A stretch of DNA of 64,000 nucleotides from Holothuria scabra (lineage: Eukaryota > Echinodermata > Holothuroidea > Aspidochirotida > Holothuriidae). This document shows positions 27,991 to 38,785 of the stretch, piece after piece. The stretch's first letter is position 1. The number at the start of each line of letters is the position of its first letter. The stretch lies in the NCBI GenBank assembly GCA_037179385.1, contig CM074185.1:7001371-7065370 (forward strand), written 5' to 3'. The position numbers and the translations under genes were made by a program. Below the pieces are notes generated by a model. The model was given only the letters and a program-made list of their open reading frames with translations. It was not told the DNA's origin and searched no databases.

Positions 27991-28333
27991 TACACTCTAA
28001 AATCAAAAGAGTGAACGTAGTCACTCCTTGATAGAGTGAAAAGTGAGAATTCACTCCATTAGAGGATAATTTACTCCAAGAGGAGTGAAATTCACGCCAA
28101 TTAAAAGAGTGAAATTCACTACAAGAACAGGTAAAATTCACTCTTCCACGTGTGTCTGCAAGATCACTCTTTTTTAAGTGTCATCACTGCATGCACTCAA
28201 TCAAGAGTGAAACTTCGCTCGTTAAGAGAGAATTTCACTATTTTTGGAGTGAATTATCACTCTAATGGAGTGAATTCACACTTTTCACTGTTACAAAGAG
28301 TGACTGGGTTAATTCGTTTCATTTAAGAGTGTA
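27991..28333. mobile_element. MITE built from iterated GAGTGAA/TTCACTC palindromes
   Basis: The ends TACACTCTAAAATC and (inverted) TTTAAGAGTGTA are complementary over ~35 imperfect bases. Between them the heptamer GAGTGAA or its complement TTCACTC recurs at least a dozen times, often as near-palindromes such as GAGTGAAATTCACTC. The whole stretch can fold into many alternative hairpins. It is non-coding. It is not a CRISPR: there are no unique spacers of constant length. Confidence 0.7.
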
Positions 28334-28770
28334 TATGGGATCAACGCAGTTGCCCCCCTTAATGGCGTACGCCAGATTTCTCTGAAGGGGGGGGGGGGCG
28401 AGCATGCAGTTTGCTGAGTGATCGCTGGCCTGGGCCCGGGGGAGGGGTCTAAGTAGAGGGGATGTCCCACTTCCCTTTGAAAATTGGGTGACCTTACATG
28501 CAATCTGAAGCAATGTATGCTACCTTTTGAAGTAAAGTTTGGAGTGTTAGTACTCTGTATTTTAAGGAACTTAAAAGAAAAACATTAACATAAGTGAGGG
28601 GGCTTGGGCCTTCCCCTTTAAAACTTTTTGAGGAATTAGGTGTCCTTTCATGCAGTCTGGTGCAACTTATACTACCTTTCAAAGTGAAATTTTATTAATT
28701 TCTAAAATATGAAAAATTTGGCAACATGTGAGGGATGCACGACCCAATTGTCCCCTGCGTACGTTACCTC
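28334..28770. repeat. Probable old element with internal ~165-bp duplication
   Basis: The segments around 28470-28535 and 28605-28695 are diverged copies (CCCTTTGAAAATTGGGTGAC...ATGCTACCTTTTGAAG against CCCCTTTAAAACTTTTTGAG...ATACTACCTTTC). G/C runs flank the left side. I could not establish termini. 28771-29407 holds nothing I recognise. Confidence 0.4.
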
Positions 28771-29407
28771 CTTACAGCATTTTGGGGGCGATGCGAGCTG
28801 TTTAACATGAAATTTCGTAAGTGGCTAACGGTTGCCCTGCTTCTTAACCTAATCCCTGATCCTAACAAAGAATACAATCGATATAATATAACGGCAACAG
28901 CCAATCAATAAACACATTGTTAATCGGCTATAGTGTGCATCAGCCAGTTCAATATGTCCGGGTAATAAAGAGAAATCAAGTTAAATGATGTGACCGTTCC
29001 TCTACTGTATCAAAGTCCTTTTCAAGTTCCTATTTCCTATTCCCTTCCCCTCCTTATACACGGATTGAAAACTTATCTAATTTCCCGCTCACTCAGCTCC
29101 ACATATGGCACTTAAATGATAAACTTACTGAATAAATACCTCTCTTAAAAACTCCCCAAGTTGCCCGTAATTGACAAACAACGAGAAAATATTAAGAGGT
29201 AAAAAATGTATTCAATAGCAATCATGAATCAAATTATTTGAGCCTCCCCACTCCTATTATACCAATCACCTATCGTCACGGTATGGCGCATTATCGCAAT
29301 CTAGGCCGGGTGCATGGCGGGTAACTTGGGTTCTAGGCCTAGGTCATGTGCTCCTTGACTTAGCCCCCTGCTTTGTGAGCACAGCCAACCCATGTTCAAC
29401 AGCATAG

Positions 29408-29413
29408 TTTATT
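29408..29413 (-). other. Candidate polyadenylation signal for the GH3-domain gene
   Basis: AATAAA on the minus strand, about 130 bases past the stop codon at 29545-29547. This is position-based inference. Confidence 0.45.
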
Positions 29414-29544
29414 GAAACTAATCGCCATGAGGCTGTTTCTCCCTGCTTTTCGAGGTTGGTTAGGGGTCTGGTATTACGAGATTAGAGACTAATTAAATGC
29501 GGTGACAATATAAGTAAGAAGTTAGTAAGGTAATAGAACATTAT

Positions 29545-32500
29545 TTACAATAGTCCACTCAACGACGAAGACCTGACGATGTTTTCATACATAATTTTCG
29601 CCATGTCTTTGGTCCTAAGCTTCAGCGGCATCTTGAACTGGGCTCGAGAAGCTGAAGTGTTTGCAAGAATAAATTCTTTTAGCTTGTTGAAAGTCCCGGC
29701 CTTTACCAAGTAGACTTTGGATCTAGACATGTACTTTGCATATCTGAGCTGGAAGGTCTTGTGACGGTCACGGATACTTTTATCTATTTCCTGTGAATCG
29801 CAATAAAAAAATAGTGAGACTGAATGGAAGAAATAATACTGTCGGGTGTGGCATATACATAAGCCAGCAAGGAATGGATCCGAGCTTGACTCGATTTTCT
29901 TGCATTTTTTTTTTATTGCAATTAGTGTTAAATTTCTCTATAATATGCCCTCAGACATTTCCTTCCTAAGTTTTTGTCAAGCCCTTTCGCCGATTACTTT
30001 TTTAGAGATACTTTCTATTATTGTTTCTAATACAAAGCTAGAGAAGCTTGCATTGAGCTTAAATTGCTTAATTCTTCACCCAAACCACAGTGTGTGAGAT
30101 ACTGGAAAAACTACGCAACACCTAATCACAAAGGGGGGGAGGAACTAACCTATCGTTTGAATTATTAACATTGTAAGACACACCCTCGCACCGCCGGACA
30201 TGGGTAAATCAAATGTAGTTCATGTGCGTCCGATTTGTGACTCGGGCGTTTAAAACACCATTGACCAACCTTGGATGTCAGAGGTACTAAGGAGGTTTTT
30301 CATATGACGTCATAATACTCACCATCGGCCATGTTGGAGTACATGCTACCACGCAGTAGACTACACTCGATACACTTGTTCGTTGAATGTGTCACACCAT
30401 GTATAGGCCTTATGCGCATATGATGTCACAGAGCAAAAATGACGCCCTCTTTATGGGGAAAAACAAATCAACACTGGCAAATGCAGACAGTTGATTTGTC
30501 AACCAATCGAAAAAGTGCTTAGTCTGCTACACGTATAGGGGGAGATTCTTATGCGTGCGGCCACGTGTTCCTTTGTTTTGCCCTAAGGACGACGTCAGTG
30601 CATAAGGTTTATATCACAGGGCACACTGTTCAGTGAGTTTAGCACAAAACCACGTTTATTTGGCCTGATTGTCCTCCAGCAGGCGGACACATGATGTAAT
30701 TGGAAAGCCTCTATTGAAAAGTGCATAGAATATATATGATCATATTTCTGTTTGTTTCTGGCGAGAAGGCCATTTACTTGAATAATAATACAGACCTCTG
30801 CCAGTATATCCTCTTGTAAATCACTAGGTAGCTTCCCTCCATCGATAGACTTGAGTTCCAAGAAAAAGACGTAAAATAACTTGGATTTTTTATTTCCTGT
30901 AAAGTAACGAATATTTCAGAACTGTTGTTGGAGCTGTAAGAAGACTGAACAAACGGATCCACGCAGGATATGTTACACGGTGGATAGAAACTGTTTCAAT
31001 TTATTTTCAGAAATAATTTACTATAGTGAGCCTAAGCACTTAGCGCTAGACCAGCCCATAACATATTTGTTGGAGGGGTGGGGATGGGGTAGGGTGTTAT
31101 GAGGGCCTTTCAGACATCTAAACGTTATACGCGTCTTATAATTAGCCAAGAGCTGTATAATGTTGCGTATTCATTGACCAATCTACCTTTTCTATTAGCA
31201 AAATCAAGCAGATCGGTATGGGTGACCGAAGTTTGTTGAGGTTACATACTTTATCGTATTTTGTAGACGTAAGTGAAGTGGCTACGCTACGGGGGGGGGG
31301 GCATTTCCCCACATTTTGGCCTTGCCCCCTCCCCCCCCCCCCCAACAAACGTAGGTCAGTTACGAGTTGTGTTTACCGTAAAAAAGTAAATAATATACCT
31401 CTACCGAGACTTAATTTTTCACCCAGAGATATGCTAAAACCCCCGATCTTCCGGAGGCTTCTCGCCATGGACCCAGGAACCCCAGGAACGGACACTTTGG
31501 GATCGCTTTCGTGATGCGCCGAGAATTGTTGCCCCCAACATTACCCTTTGCCTTTAGTTTCTCCCCCTTCCCTAATTTTGACAGTCTGGTGCCGCCACTG
31601 CCGAAGTGGAAAGATTTCTAACTTTCCTTTCCCAAATTCAAAAGTTTGGAGCTTATTCTGCCGAAGAAGATATAATATTTATGTAACAAAGTGAACGGAA
31701 CTGTCATAAAAGATCATTCTTGTGAAGCCAATATTTTTCAATAACCCCCCCCCCCCCCCGTCACTTTCTCTCCGTCCCACCACTACCAACGTCCCATCCA
31801 TCCTTCCTCTTCGGTTTTCGTTTGTTTATTTATTTGTTTGTTTGTTTTTTTTATTTTTCGTCTTCTTCATTCTTTCATCGTCCATTCAAAATTTCTGTAG
31901 GATGACACCATATGCCCCACTGAGGCTACGTCAATGTTGAATTAGATAATTTACATCCCCAATACAAACGTAGATAAAAAATGTTAAAAGGTACCTTTGT
32001 AGTCCTCTTCAATGACGTCACTAAGCAGAGTACTTTCAGCTACTGTGTAGTGAGGCACGGTCACCGAAGCTGACCACGGACTTAGGGCGTCCTCCAACGA
32101 ATGCTGGATAACTGTTTGATCAGTTTTTTCTCCGACCATGTTCAGTAGGGTGGCTTTTCTAAACCGATTTAGTGGTACGTCAATATTGTTCATAGATTAT
32201 TTGACAGAAACAAAAGAAAGCATCACAGTGGTAAGCAGGTCGCTTTTAAGCATTGCAGAAGGTTTTCGTCCATTTTGTATTTTCTACAAAAATAATGGCA
32301 ATTAGCTGGTTGCCATGGCAGCATTAATATTTAACGGGACTTCAATGTATATACTCCTCACTTTTTAATTAGTTACTTGATTAACAAAATGTTATTTAAA
32401 CTAACCATTAAATCTAAGGACATTTTCGAGTACTTTCATAGAAAGGGCCATGACGAAATCATAGACAGACTGAACTCATATGAAAATGTCACGTCATTGC

Positions 32501-35500
32501 GAGCGCACTCAAGCGCGGACTCGCTTCCGCAGTTTTCATAAATCTGCATCTCCTGTGAAGATTTCCACAGAGATTCACTTCAAAGTAAATGAAAGTTAAA
32601 AAACGCAGCTCTTAGTGTTTAGAAACACATCCCTCCTCCCCTCGCCCCACGAATTAGTTCAATGACATTGTCGGCCATGGGTGAAGGTTGTACTATAAAA
32701 ATTGCCAAAATTTCAGTTCCAGTACCCAGTCAGCAAAATCCAGCGGTCCGTCGGCGGCCATTGTCGGCTTTTGATCGGCCATGAATTGTCGTTTGGCCAC
32801 TGAAGGACCGCCGGAGGGCCATCGGACATTTCTCCGGCGGACCGCCGATGTGGTCTACGGCGGTCCGTTGCCGAGCCGACCAAATTTTGCTGACAGGGTA
32901 ATTATCATATTAGGGGAGTATATCTTGTCATAAGTCGTCCTTATAATTCTCACATTACCCGTTTAACATACGAATTCGTTAAAAAATACGTTCTATCGTA
33001 CCTGTACAAAAATATCACCTTCGGACAATTTTTGTAAAAACCAGACACTTTGATGACGTCACCAAAACTGTATCGATACAAGCCGTAACTTTGAGTAAAT
33101 ATAAGCTCATAGTTTTGGCCAACTTCAACTTCATCAACAAAGTAAGTTCTAGGGCTGGGTTTGTCCCTGTCGAGTAGGTGCAAACAAAACAAACGTCCAT
33201 GCAATGCGTTGTATTCGAGACTAGTTCATCAGTTTATAAAGGTTATGCATGTGACGCCAAATTTTAATTTGGCATACTGGATGGGACTGATCATGCTCAG
33301 TAGATGTGTTACAGATACGAATGCACGACAGCACTTTGCTAACAATTATTGCACAATAGACGTCTGGAAGGCAAAATAGCAAAACAACGACGTCGTGCAT
33401 AAACTCTAATGATTGGACAAAAGGAATAAATGAAATGCTCTTGAAGAATGCACTACATGAGGCATCGCGGAAACTGAAGATGTATGATATCCAAAGCACA
33501 CACCTTCATTAGCTTCACTTTCACACTTTTGATTACCAAAAAGAACAATTTTCACTAAGAATATTAAGTTTAATCCGTTATTACCAAAAGCAAGCGGTAT
33601 TGCTATAGTAAGTGCAACAGACTCAAAGACAATTTTATTTGTAATACTTTACATTTCGTCCTCGTGAATGAATTCGAAGACATTGTCCACCAAGTTGAGG
33701 GCGTACTCCTCTTCTCCTTGCTCGAATGGCCACAGATTAAGTCCCAATAGTGTCTCTGATGAAACATAAATCGGGGAATAAATCTCCAGACCTTACAAAA
33801 GAGATGGAGTGTAGAAATATTAAAGTTTGAAGCTCATTTCATTGACAGTTTGGAATACTGGATATAATGGCGGTATTATTATATAGTTTCATGGCAACAT
33901 TATTATGTATGTAGTTTACGCTATTTACATACACATCGCTGAAAGTTACTCAGTAATATCCAAATATTTTTAACATTAACAAGTTATTCACTGTAGAATG
34001 TTTTTAATTGCCTGCCTTTTAATACTGAGCAGGAAATAGTATTTTCACGTGAGGTCATAATTTGATTCGACACGCCCACTGTAGGCTAAAAATCAGCTGT
34101 CATAACATGGGTTCGTCAACCTACTTCCCAGCTAACTACAAGGCCTACGAGTACATCACAATATTCGCCCGACAGTCAAGATGAGGGGCGGGGCTTGTAT
34201 GTGACGTAAGTGTAGATATTGTATCGTAAGTACCCAGTCTCTGGAGTAAGATATATTTACTGTTTTGTATACTTGGTATATGTATACATATGAAGGTAAG
34301 TGGCTATGTAGTTCGTTCGTTCACAGTTCGTTCGTCAGTTAGTTGCTTACTTTGTTAGATAGATGAGATTTAGCGGTTCTCTAGGCTAACCATGGTCCCT
34401 TTCCCAGTTGTGGCTCACTGATTTGTTTTTCCTACTCCATTTTTTATATGTTGAGCGCCAACACGAGGCATAAAGGCATTAGTTCCACTTTTAAAGGCCC
34501 AGTTCTCTCATCCCAGACAGTACCAATTCTCCTAACCTTTTTACTTAAGCCCCTCCCACAATTTCTGAAATCCATCCTCATCCAGACACAATCTGTCAGT
34601 TGATTGCTTCAAGGTGAGTTTAGAAAAACTCAATTTATTTAATCAAAACACTTTCAGTACCGTTCATGCTGTGTAATATAAGCGTTGGTACTCTGCATTG
34701 TTTGAATTAGCTGTCAATCAAAGATCTGAGCCAATTGAGAATTTCGGTACCCCCGTACCAAAACTGTAGTTTGGGATGAGAGGTTTGGCCCTTTAAAGTC
34801 TTGGGTATGACCCGGTCAGGAGTCGAACTCTGAACATCCCGGCTGGGAGTGGGATGCTCTAACCACATGACCAAACAGTCGATGGGTTAAAATTAGTAAA
34901 AGCCAAGTGACGTTGTAAAAGAAATTAGATTTTGAAAATTCACCCTGCGGATGCTCGAAGCCAGAATAATTTAGAATGGATTCAGGAGTTTTATTCAACG
35001 CTGCTTGAAAATGTCTGGGAATGTATTTTAAAGGGGTTGTAGCCCCAAGTTTTCCTTCACTGATCTATGGTCCAAAGTCAGCATAACCCATGCAATGAGA
35101 TCAGCGCTGTTGCTCCTATAAGGGTTGGGGATGCATGAAGAAAAAAATATCTTATTCATGCAAATGTGATGCCATGATTGCCTTTTCCAGTTAAAAAACA
35201 TTTCAGAGCAAACGAAAACGAGGATGACTAGAATAATTTTATTTTGGTGTACATGTGTTACCTTTTGCGAATGACTCTTTGAGACGATATCGTAGTCCAA
35301 CATTATCGATGGTTGCAATAAAGTTAAGATGGGGCCAAAGTCTTTTTAGTATGCCTTCGAAACCTTTGTAGAATTCTTTCTGGACCTCGAGGGCTCGTTG
35401 AGGATCACCAGATCCAAGAGCCCTGTTCAAGCTGCTTCGGACATTAGGATCCAACTCCAGGTCAGAGTTAAGAGCCCCATTCGAAAGATCTTCGACCAGT

Positions 35501-36281
35501 TTCCTCCAGTTTTCTTCTAGAAATTTCATGGTTTCTAAAAAATGGCTCGAAAAGGTAACAAAGACAGGCCCGGCATTCCTGTCTCGTAATGCAAATAGTA
35601 AATGTACGTAAGTAGCTTCGCGCACACCTTCGATCATAAAACTCTCCTTTGGGGTAGAGTACACTACCATATATTTGAGCATACTAGGTACTACGGCAGT
35701 TGCTGAAGTTATTGATATACCGCCCTCACTTTGACGGACTGGAGCATTAATATGAAACTTAAATCTCTGTTGCATCGGATTGAGGTTTGAAAACTTTTCT
35801 TGTTGATGAGCTTCTTGGAGTTTCATAATATTGTCAACAAGATACTCGTCATTAGGAATTCTTTTGCCTTTCCCTGTCGTTCCGCTGGTCAATACAAGGC
35901 GAGTGACATTTTGGTTGGTCAGTACATTCTTTTCTCCTTTGGCAATTCTATCTACAAACGCTTCGTAGCGATCATAATCGGTAATGGGATGTTTATGACG
36001 TAGATCCTCCAACGACTTGATGTTACCAATTTCAAACTTGCGCCCATAGACAGTGTTCTTATTCCTACTGATAATTTGTTGAAGGAGAGCTTCCTGATCT
36101 TTTCGAGGTTTCTCGCAACATGAGCGAAACTTTCGTAGCATTTTATAACCAACGTAGAGCCGATGATACTTGACGATAAAATGATGAAGAGCTTCTAATA
36201 GGGAGTAATGTTTCGACGTTCTCTGAGTTGAGATGATGAGAAATATAGTTCCAAAGGTGATACACAAAAGAGTGACGATAC
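29545..36281 (-). CDS. GHDC: GH3-domain-containing protein (GHDC-like), 5'-partial
   Basis: Minus-strand exons, all GT/AG and in phase: 36281-35262, 33791-33653, 33166-33002, 32158-31995, 30896-30796, 29790-29545. Together they give 610 residues plus TAA. GH3 proteins share the ANL adenylating fold. Plant members conjugate amino acids to acyl acids; the animal GHDC reaction is, to my knowledge, not established. Visible marks: a hydrophobic helix at the very start (IVTLLCITFGTIFLIIS), suggesting an N-terminal membrane anchor; the nucleotide-binding loop TSGTTGKGK (~residue 135); YVSSE in the second exon, which fits GH3 motif 2; GLYRYSFGDVIKVSGF in the third, which fits motif 3; then LLNMVGEKT, YVFFLEL, and the C-terminal KVYLVKAGTF...AQFKMP typical of the family. 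No in-frame ATG fits well at the start of the first exon found, and its 5' boundary follows a TTCAG acceptor, so at least one upstream exon is missing. The donor at 30795 (GTCTGT) is weak. A broken duplicate lies at 20745-21509. Confidence 0.9.
31200..31380. repeat. G/C-run repeat relic in GH3-gene intron
   Basis: A run of ten G (near 31290) and one of ~14 C (near 31330) bracket a palindromic-type core (GGGGGGCATTTCCCC). The left part resembles 20575-20620. This looks like a degraded transposon end; no target duplication was found. Confidence 0.4.
32725..32898. mobile_element. Compact GC-rich MITE with TA target duplication
   Basis: 174 bp in a GH3-gene intron. The left end CCCAGTCAGCAAAATC and the right end ATTTTGCTGACAGGG are inverted repeats, each bordered by TA (32723-32724 and 32899-32900). 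The interior is strongly GC-rich with repeated CGGTCCG/CGGACCG and GGCCAT words, in contrast to the AT-rich intron. A TA duplication is consistent with a Tc1/mariner-type mobiliser, but the family was not identified. Confidence 0.75.
34060..34210. repeat. Diverged copy of the 12885 / 63420 repeat
   Basis: Shared words are CACGCCCACT, ATCAGCTGTC, CAGCTAACTA and the order in which they occur. Non-coding, in a GH3-gene intron. Confidence 0.4.
34385..34880 (-). mobile_element. SINE (family 1 body, variant head) split by a MITE
   Basis: The body is at 34390-34490 (CCCAGTTGTGGCTCACTG, CCTACTCCATT). The head resumes at 34797-34880; on the minus strand it contains GTGGTTAGAGCATCCCACTC and AGAGTTCGACTCCTGACCGG. 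The head differs from other copies (GGTTAGAGC rather than GGTAAGAGC), as does the copy at 46145. The MITE at 34491-34796 sits within the TTCCATTTTTAGAGTCTTTGG body region. Confidence 0.75.
34491..34796. mobile_element. TTAA-flanked MITE (family D), copy 1, nested in SINE
   Basis: 306 bp including TTAA at both borders (34491-34494, 34793-34796). Inner ends AGGCCCAG...CTCATCCCA and TGGGATGAGAGG...GGCCCT are inverted repeats. It has the same length and interior as 43294-43599. The TTAA rule suggests piggyBac-type mobilisation. Confidence 0.85.
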
Positions 36282-36341
36282 CTGAACAGGGAAATCAGAC
36301 GGGGATACAAAGATCAGGACGTCAAAAGATACTGGTTGAAG

Positions 36342-36630
36342 CATGGGCGTCCGCAGAAAAAAAGTCGGGGGGGGGGGGGGCAAAATTTCTAGGAGGGGGA
36401 AAGACCTCCAAGTCAACATGAATTGACACAAAGCATGCGAAAATTTCAGCCCAAAATGCCTCCCAGATGGCCGGAAATGGCATTTCTAAGGCATATTTTT
36501 TGCATAGAAACTTGGAAAACGCGTTTTTTCGGGTTTTTGCTTTGATTTTTATACGTTTTTTTCAAATTTTTGATTTTCCAGGGGGGGGGGGGCAAGTGCC
36601 CCCCCTTGCCCATACCTGCGGACGCCCATG
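36342..36630. mobile_element. hAT-like MITE, complete (CATGGGCGTCCGCAG termini)
   Basis: 289 bp. Perfect 15-bp terminal inverted repeats CATGGGCGTCCGCAG / CTGCGGACGCCCATG are flanked by a perfect 8-bp target duplication ggttgaag (36334-36341, 36631-36638). Subterminal G runs and C runs are present. The interior includes GGCCGGAAATGGCATTTC, the core of the shared cassette. It lies just upstream of the first recognised GH3-gene exon, probably in its first intron. Confidence 0.93.
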
Positions 36631-37440
36631 GGTTGAAGATCTTAACAGAAAGCAATTATTAAACCTATTATTTGTGTCATGTCTATTGGTCAGCTGAAAA
36701 GAGGAATTCATTCACCTAGTATACGTGTCTATTCATATAGGCCTACATCAGTGTAACGTGATCACGGATTTTCTATAGATGAACCTGATTAGCGCTTGTT
36801 TTTAGTGACTGTAAGCGGCCATTGCTGGCGTTTATCAGCCTTAAATCGTCTTCATTTATTGTCTACATGAATTTCGAACCCTCATATTCAGTAAAATTGA
36901 AGGAATCAAGGTACAATTTAGTGTATAAACATCCATGATGATAAGCAAGGAAATTGAAAGATTTAAAGGTGATGGACCTAAGTTATGTCCGACTGAAATC
37001 AGCCCATCACTTGCCGTCCGGATTCGTGTATACATGGACAGAGCATACTAAAGTTTGGACTTGCTCAAGTCAATTCCCATATTTTGCAAGAAAGTTGAAA
37101 TATTTTTCAAATATGACAAAGTAAGGTCAAAATCACTTCACGTATTTCAGGGCTATGATATTGTTTCCCATTCAAGTTTAACTTTTCTTTAAAATAAAAC
37201 AGAGTCGTCGTCAAATCAGACAATTTATAGCTTAACGGCAGTGGCGGAGTTGGGGATCTCGGCCAGAGGGGGCGAAAAAGGTCTGCTGGGGCACTTCGAA
37301 GGAGTAGCCCAAATAGCCTGAGCATTAGCACGATCGAAGCCTAACGGCTTTTCAGACTTTCCATTTGATTTTCCGCACCTGGTAGAAGACTACTTTGTCC
37401 TTTCTCCTCAGCAATTTTTCTATTGCTTAAATTTTCTATC

Positions 37441-37714
37441 CATGGGCCTCCGCAGAAGAAAATTCGGGGGAACAAAATTCTTTCATGGTGGCGCGGAGCG
37501 GAAGAAAATTTTGGCCAAAAATGCCTCTCAGATCGCTGGAAATGGCATTTCTAAAGCCTATTAACTGCATATAAATGGGAAAAACACTGAGTGAACTGTT
37601 AAGAAATGTTGATGTTAATCTTTCTTCGTCTTCTTAATGTTTTCTTCGTTTTCAGGTTTTTTATTTTCCAGTGGAGGTCAAGTTACCCCCTTGCTTCTAC
37701 CTGCGAACGCACTG
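37441..37714. mobile_element. hAT-like MITE, innermost of a three-level nest
   Basis: 274 bp. The ends CATGGGCCTCCGCAG and CTGCGAACGCACTG are diverged inverted repeats of the 36342-36630 type. A perfect 8-bp duplication tttctatc flanks it (37433-37440, 37715-37722). The interior matches that sister element (GGAAATGGCATTTCTAA). Confidence 0.9.
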
Positions 37715-38223
37715 TTTCTATCCTCTCCTTTACATTCTAGTAAATAGCAAGCGATCTTACAAGGGGGAAAAGTTATGAAAATTCAAAACCGTTAGGTGTA
37801 CATTTTTGGCATCTGGAAATCAAGACGAAGATTAATTTAAATCATGTGACCACTCTGAAATTGCAATTAATTAAGTACATTGAAAGAAGTAGGAAGAAAA
37901 AAAGTCTACTAGGCTCTCTAAATACCGAATTCATAATAAATAGAACCAGCCTAAATCTAGACTTATTAGATGCAATTTTCTGGGTTCTGAGAACACGAAA
38001 GTACAGAAATCAGCATTTTCATGGGATTATCATGCTGTGTCAGAAATAGCCATTTATCATAAGAATGGTCACTGGAAGGAAAGCAAAATGTAAACTGCTC
38101 ATTAAAACCCTTAGATCATTACTACTATGATAACAGCTTTATTTTATTTTAAACCTGAATGTTCGCTTTGATTTTGAAAAAATGTTGTAGAAGCTATTTT
38201 GGTATCTTTAAAAACTCTTTTTA

Positions 38224-38454
38224 TTGTCTATGTTGAAAATTATCCCCGCCAACAAGCGGGCTATTTGCGCTACAATTATTGCAACATCTTTTTTGGTCGT
38301 GAGGGTTAACTTAATGTCAGTCTGTGTAGTTTGTAAGCTTATGATCACGCCCGGTGTGGAAGCAATTGACTTAGCGCAGCGACAACATTCATTAGTGCGT
38401 ATAAACCATGAAGATACGTTTCAGAAAAACCTATCCCTATATTACAGAAGATGA
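38224..38454 (+). CDS. Short frame inside hAT-like element; uncertain
   Basis: A 76-codon frame, not recognised. After a short charged N-terminus (MLKIIPANKR) comes a hydrophobic stretch of about 18 residues, AICATIIATSFLVVRVNL, then a mixed segment with Cys residues. The layout resembles the first exon of a type II membrane protein. Because it lies between the perfect target duplications of the element at 37239-38677, it would be a captured host fragment if real. Base composition is less extreme than the rest of the element. It may equally be chance. Confidence 0.2.
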   Translation: MSMLKIIPANKRAICATIIATSFLVVRVNLMSVCVVCKLMITPGVEAIDLAQRQHSLVRINHEDTFQKNLSLYYRR

Positions 38455-38785
38455 CCCTTTTCATCAGAATAAAGTGCAGATAGCACAGTTACTGGTGGCT
38501 GTTTGAGCATTTTGGTATCTAGACCTTAAAACAACCCCATTAAATTATATGTCTTTTGCCAAAAATGGTGCAAGAGTAAAGTATGTTAAAAACCTAAAAA
38601 GGGCGACGATTTTGGTCCGTCGGGGGGGGGGGGGGGAGGGGCAACCGCTCCCTGACCATATGGCAGCTCCGCCACTGCTTAACGGCCGCCATCTTGGTGC
38701 GCCTTTTTTGCCTCAGTCGGTGGCCACAATCTACGGATAGGACGTACACGTTACATGCTCTGTCTATGTACAGAAGTCCGTGGTT

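Larger units (their letters stand above)
37239..38677. mobile_element. hAT-like element (CAGTGGCGGAGTTG termini), nested
   Basis: 1439 bp with ends CAGTGGCGGAGTTG and CAGCTCCGCCACTG. It is flanked by a perfect 8-bp duplication cttaacgg (37231-37238, 38678-38685). Removing the element plus one duplicate restores the family A MITE collinear with 1421-1818. No transposase frame was found, so it is non-autonomous. It carries a further MITE at 37441-37714 and a 76-codon frame at 38224-38454. Confidence 0.93.
37010..38785. mobile_element. Family A MITE split by a nested insertion
   Basis: The left arm (~37010-37238) and right arm (38678-38785) together match the reverse complement of the uninterrupted copy at 1421-1818. 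They share CACTTCACGTATT, TCGTCAAATCAGAC, CCATCTTGGTG and CAGTCGGTGGC. The interruption is exactly the element at 37239-38677. Confidence 0.9.

Noticed and set aside
27991..28333. CRISPR-like array
   Set aside because: Repeats are 7-mers in both orientations without regular spacers, and the genome is eukaryotic.
36195..36431. 78-codon frame as the missing first GH3-gene exon
   Set aside because: It is in a different frame from the GH3 exon and includes the proline run produced by the G tract of the hAT MITE.
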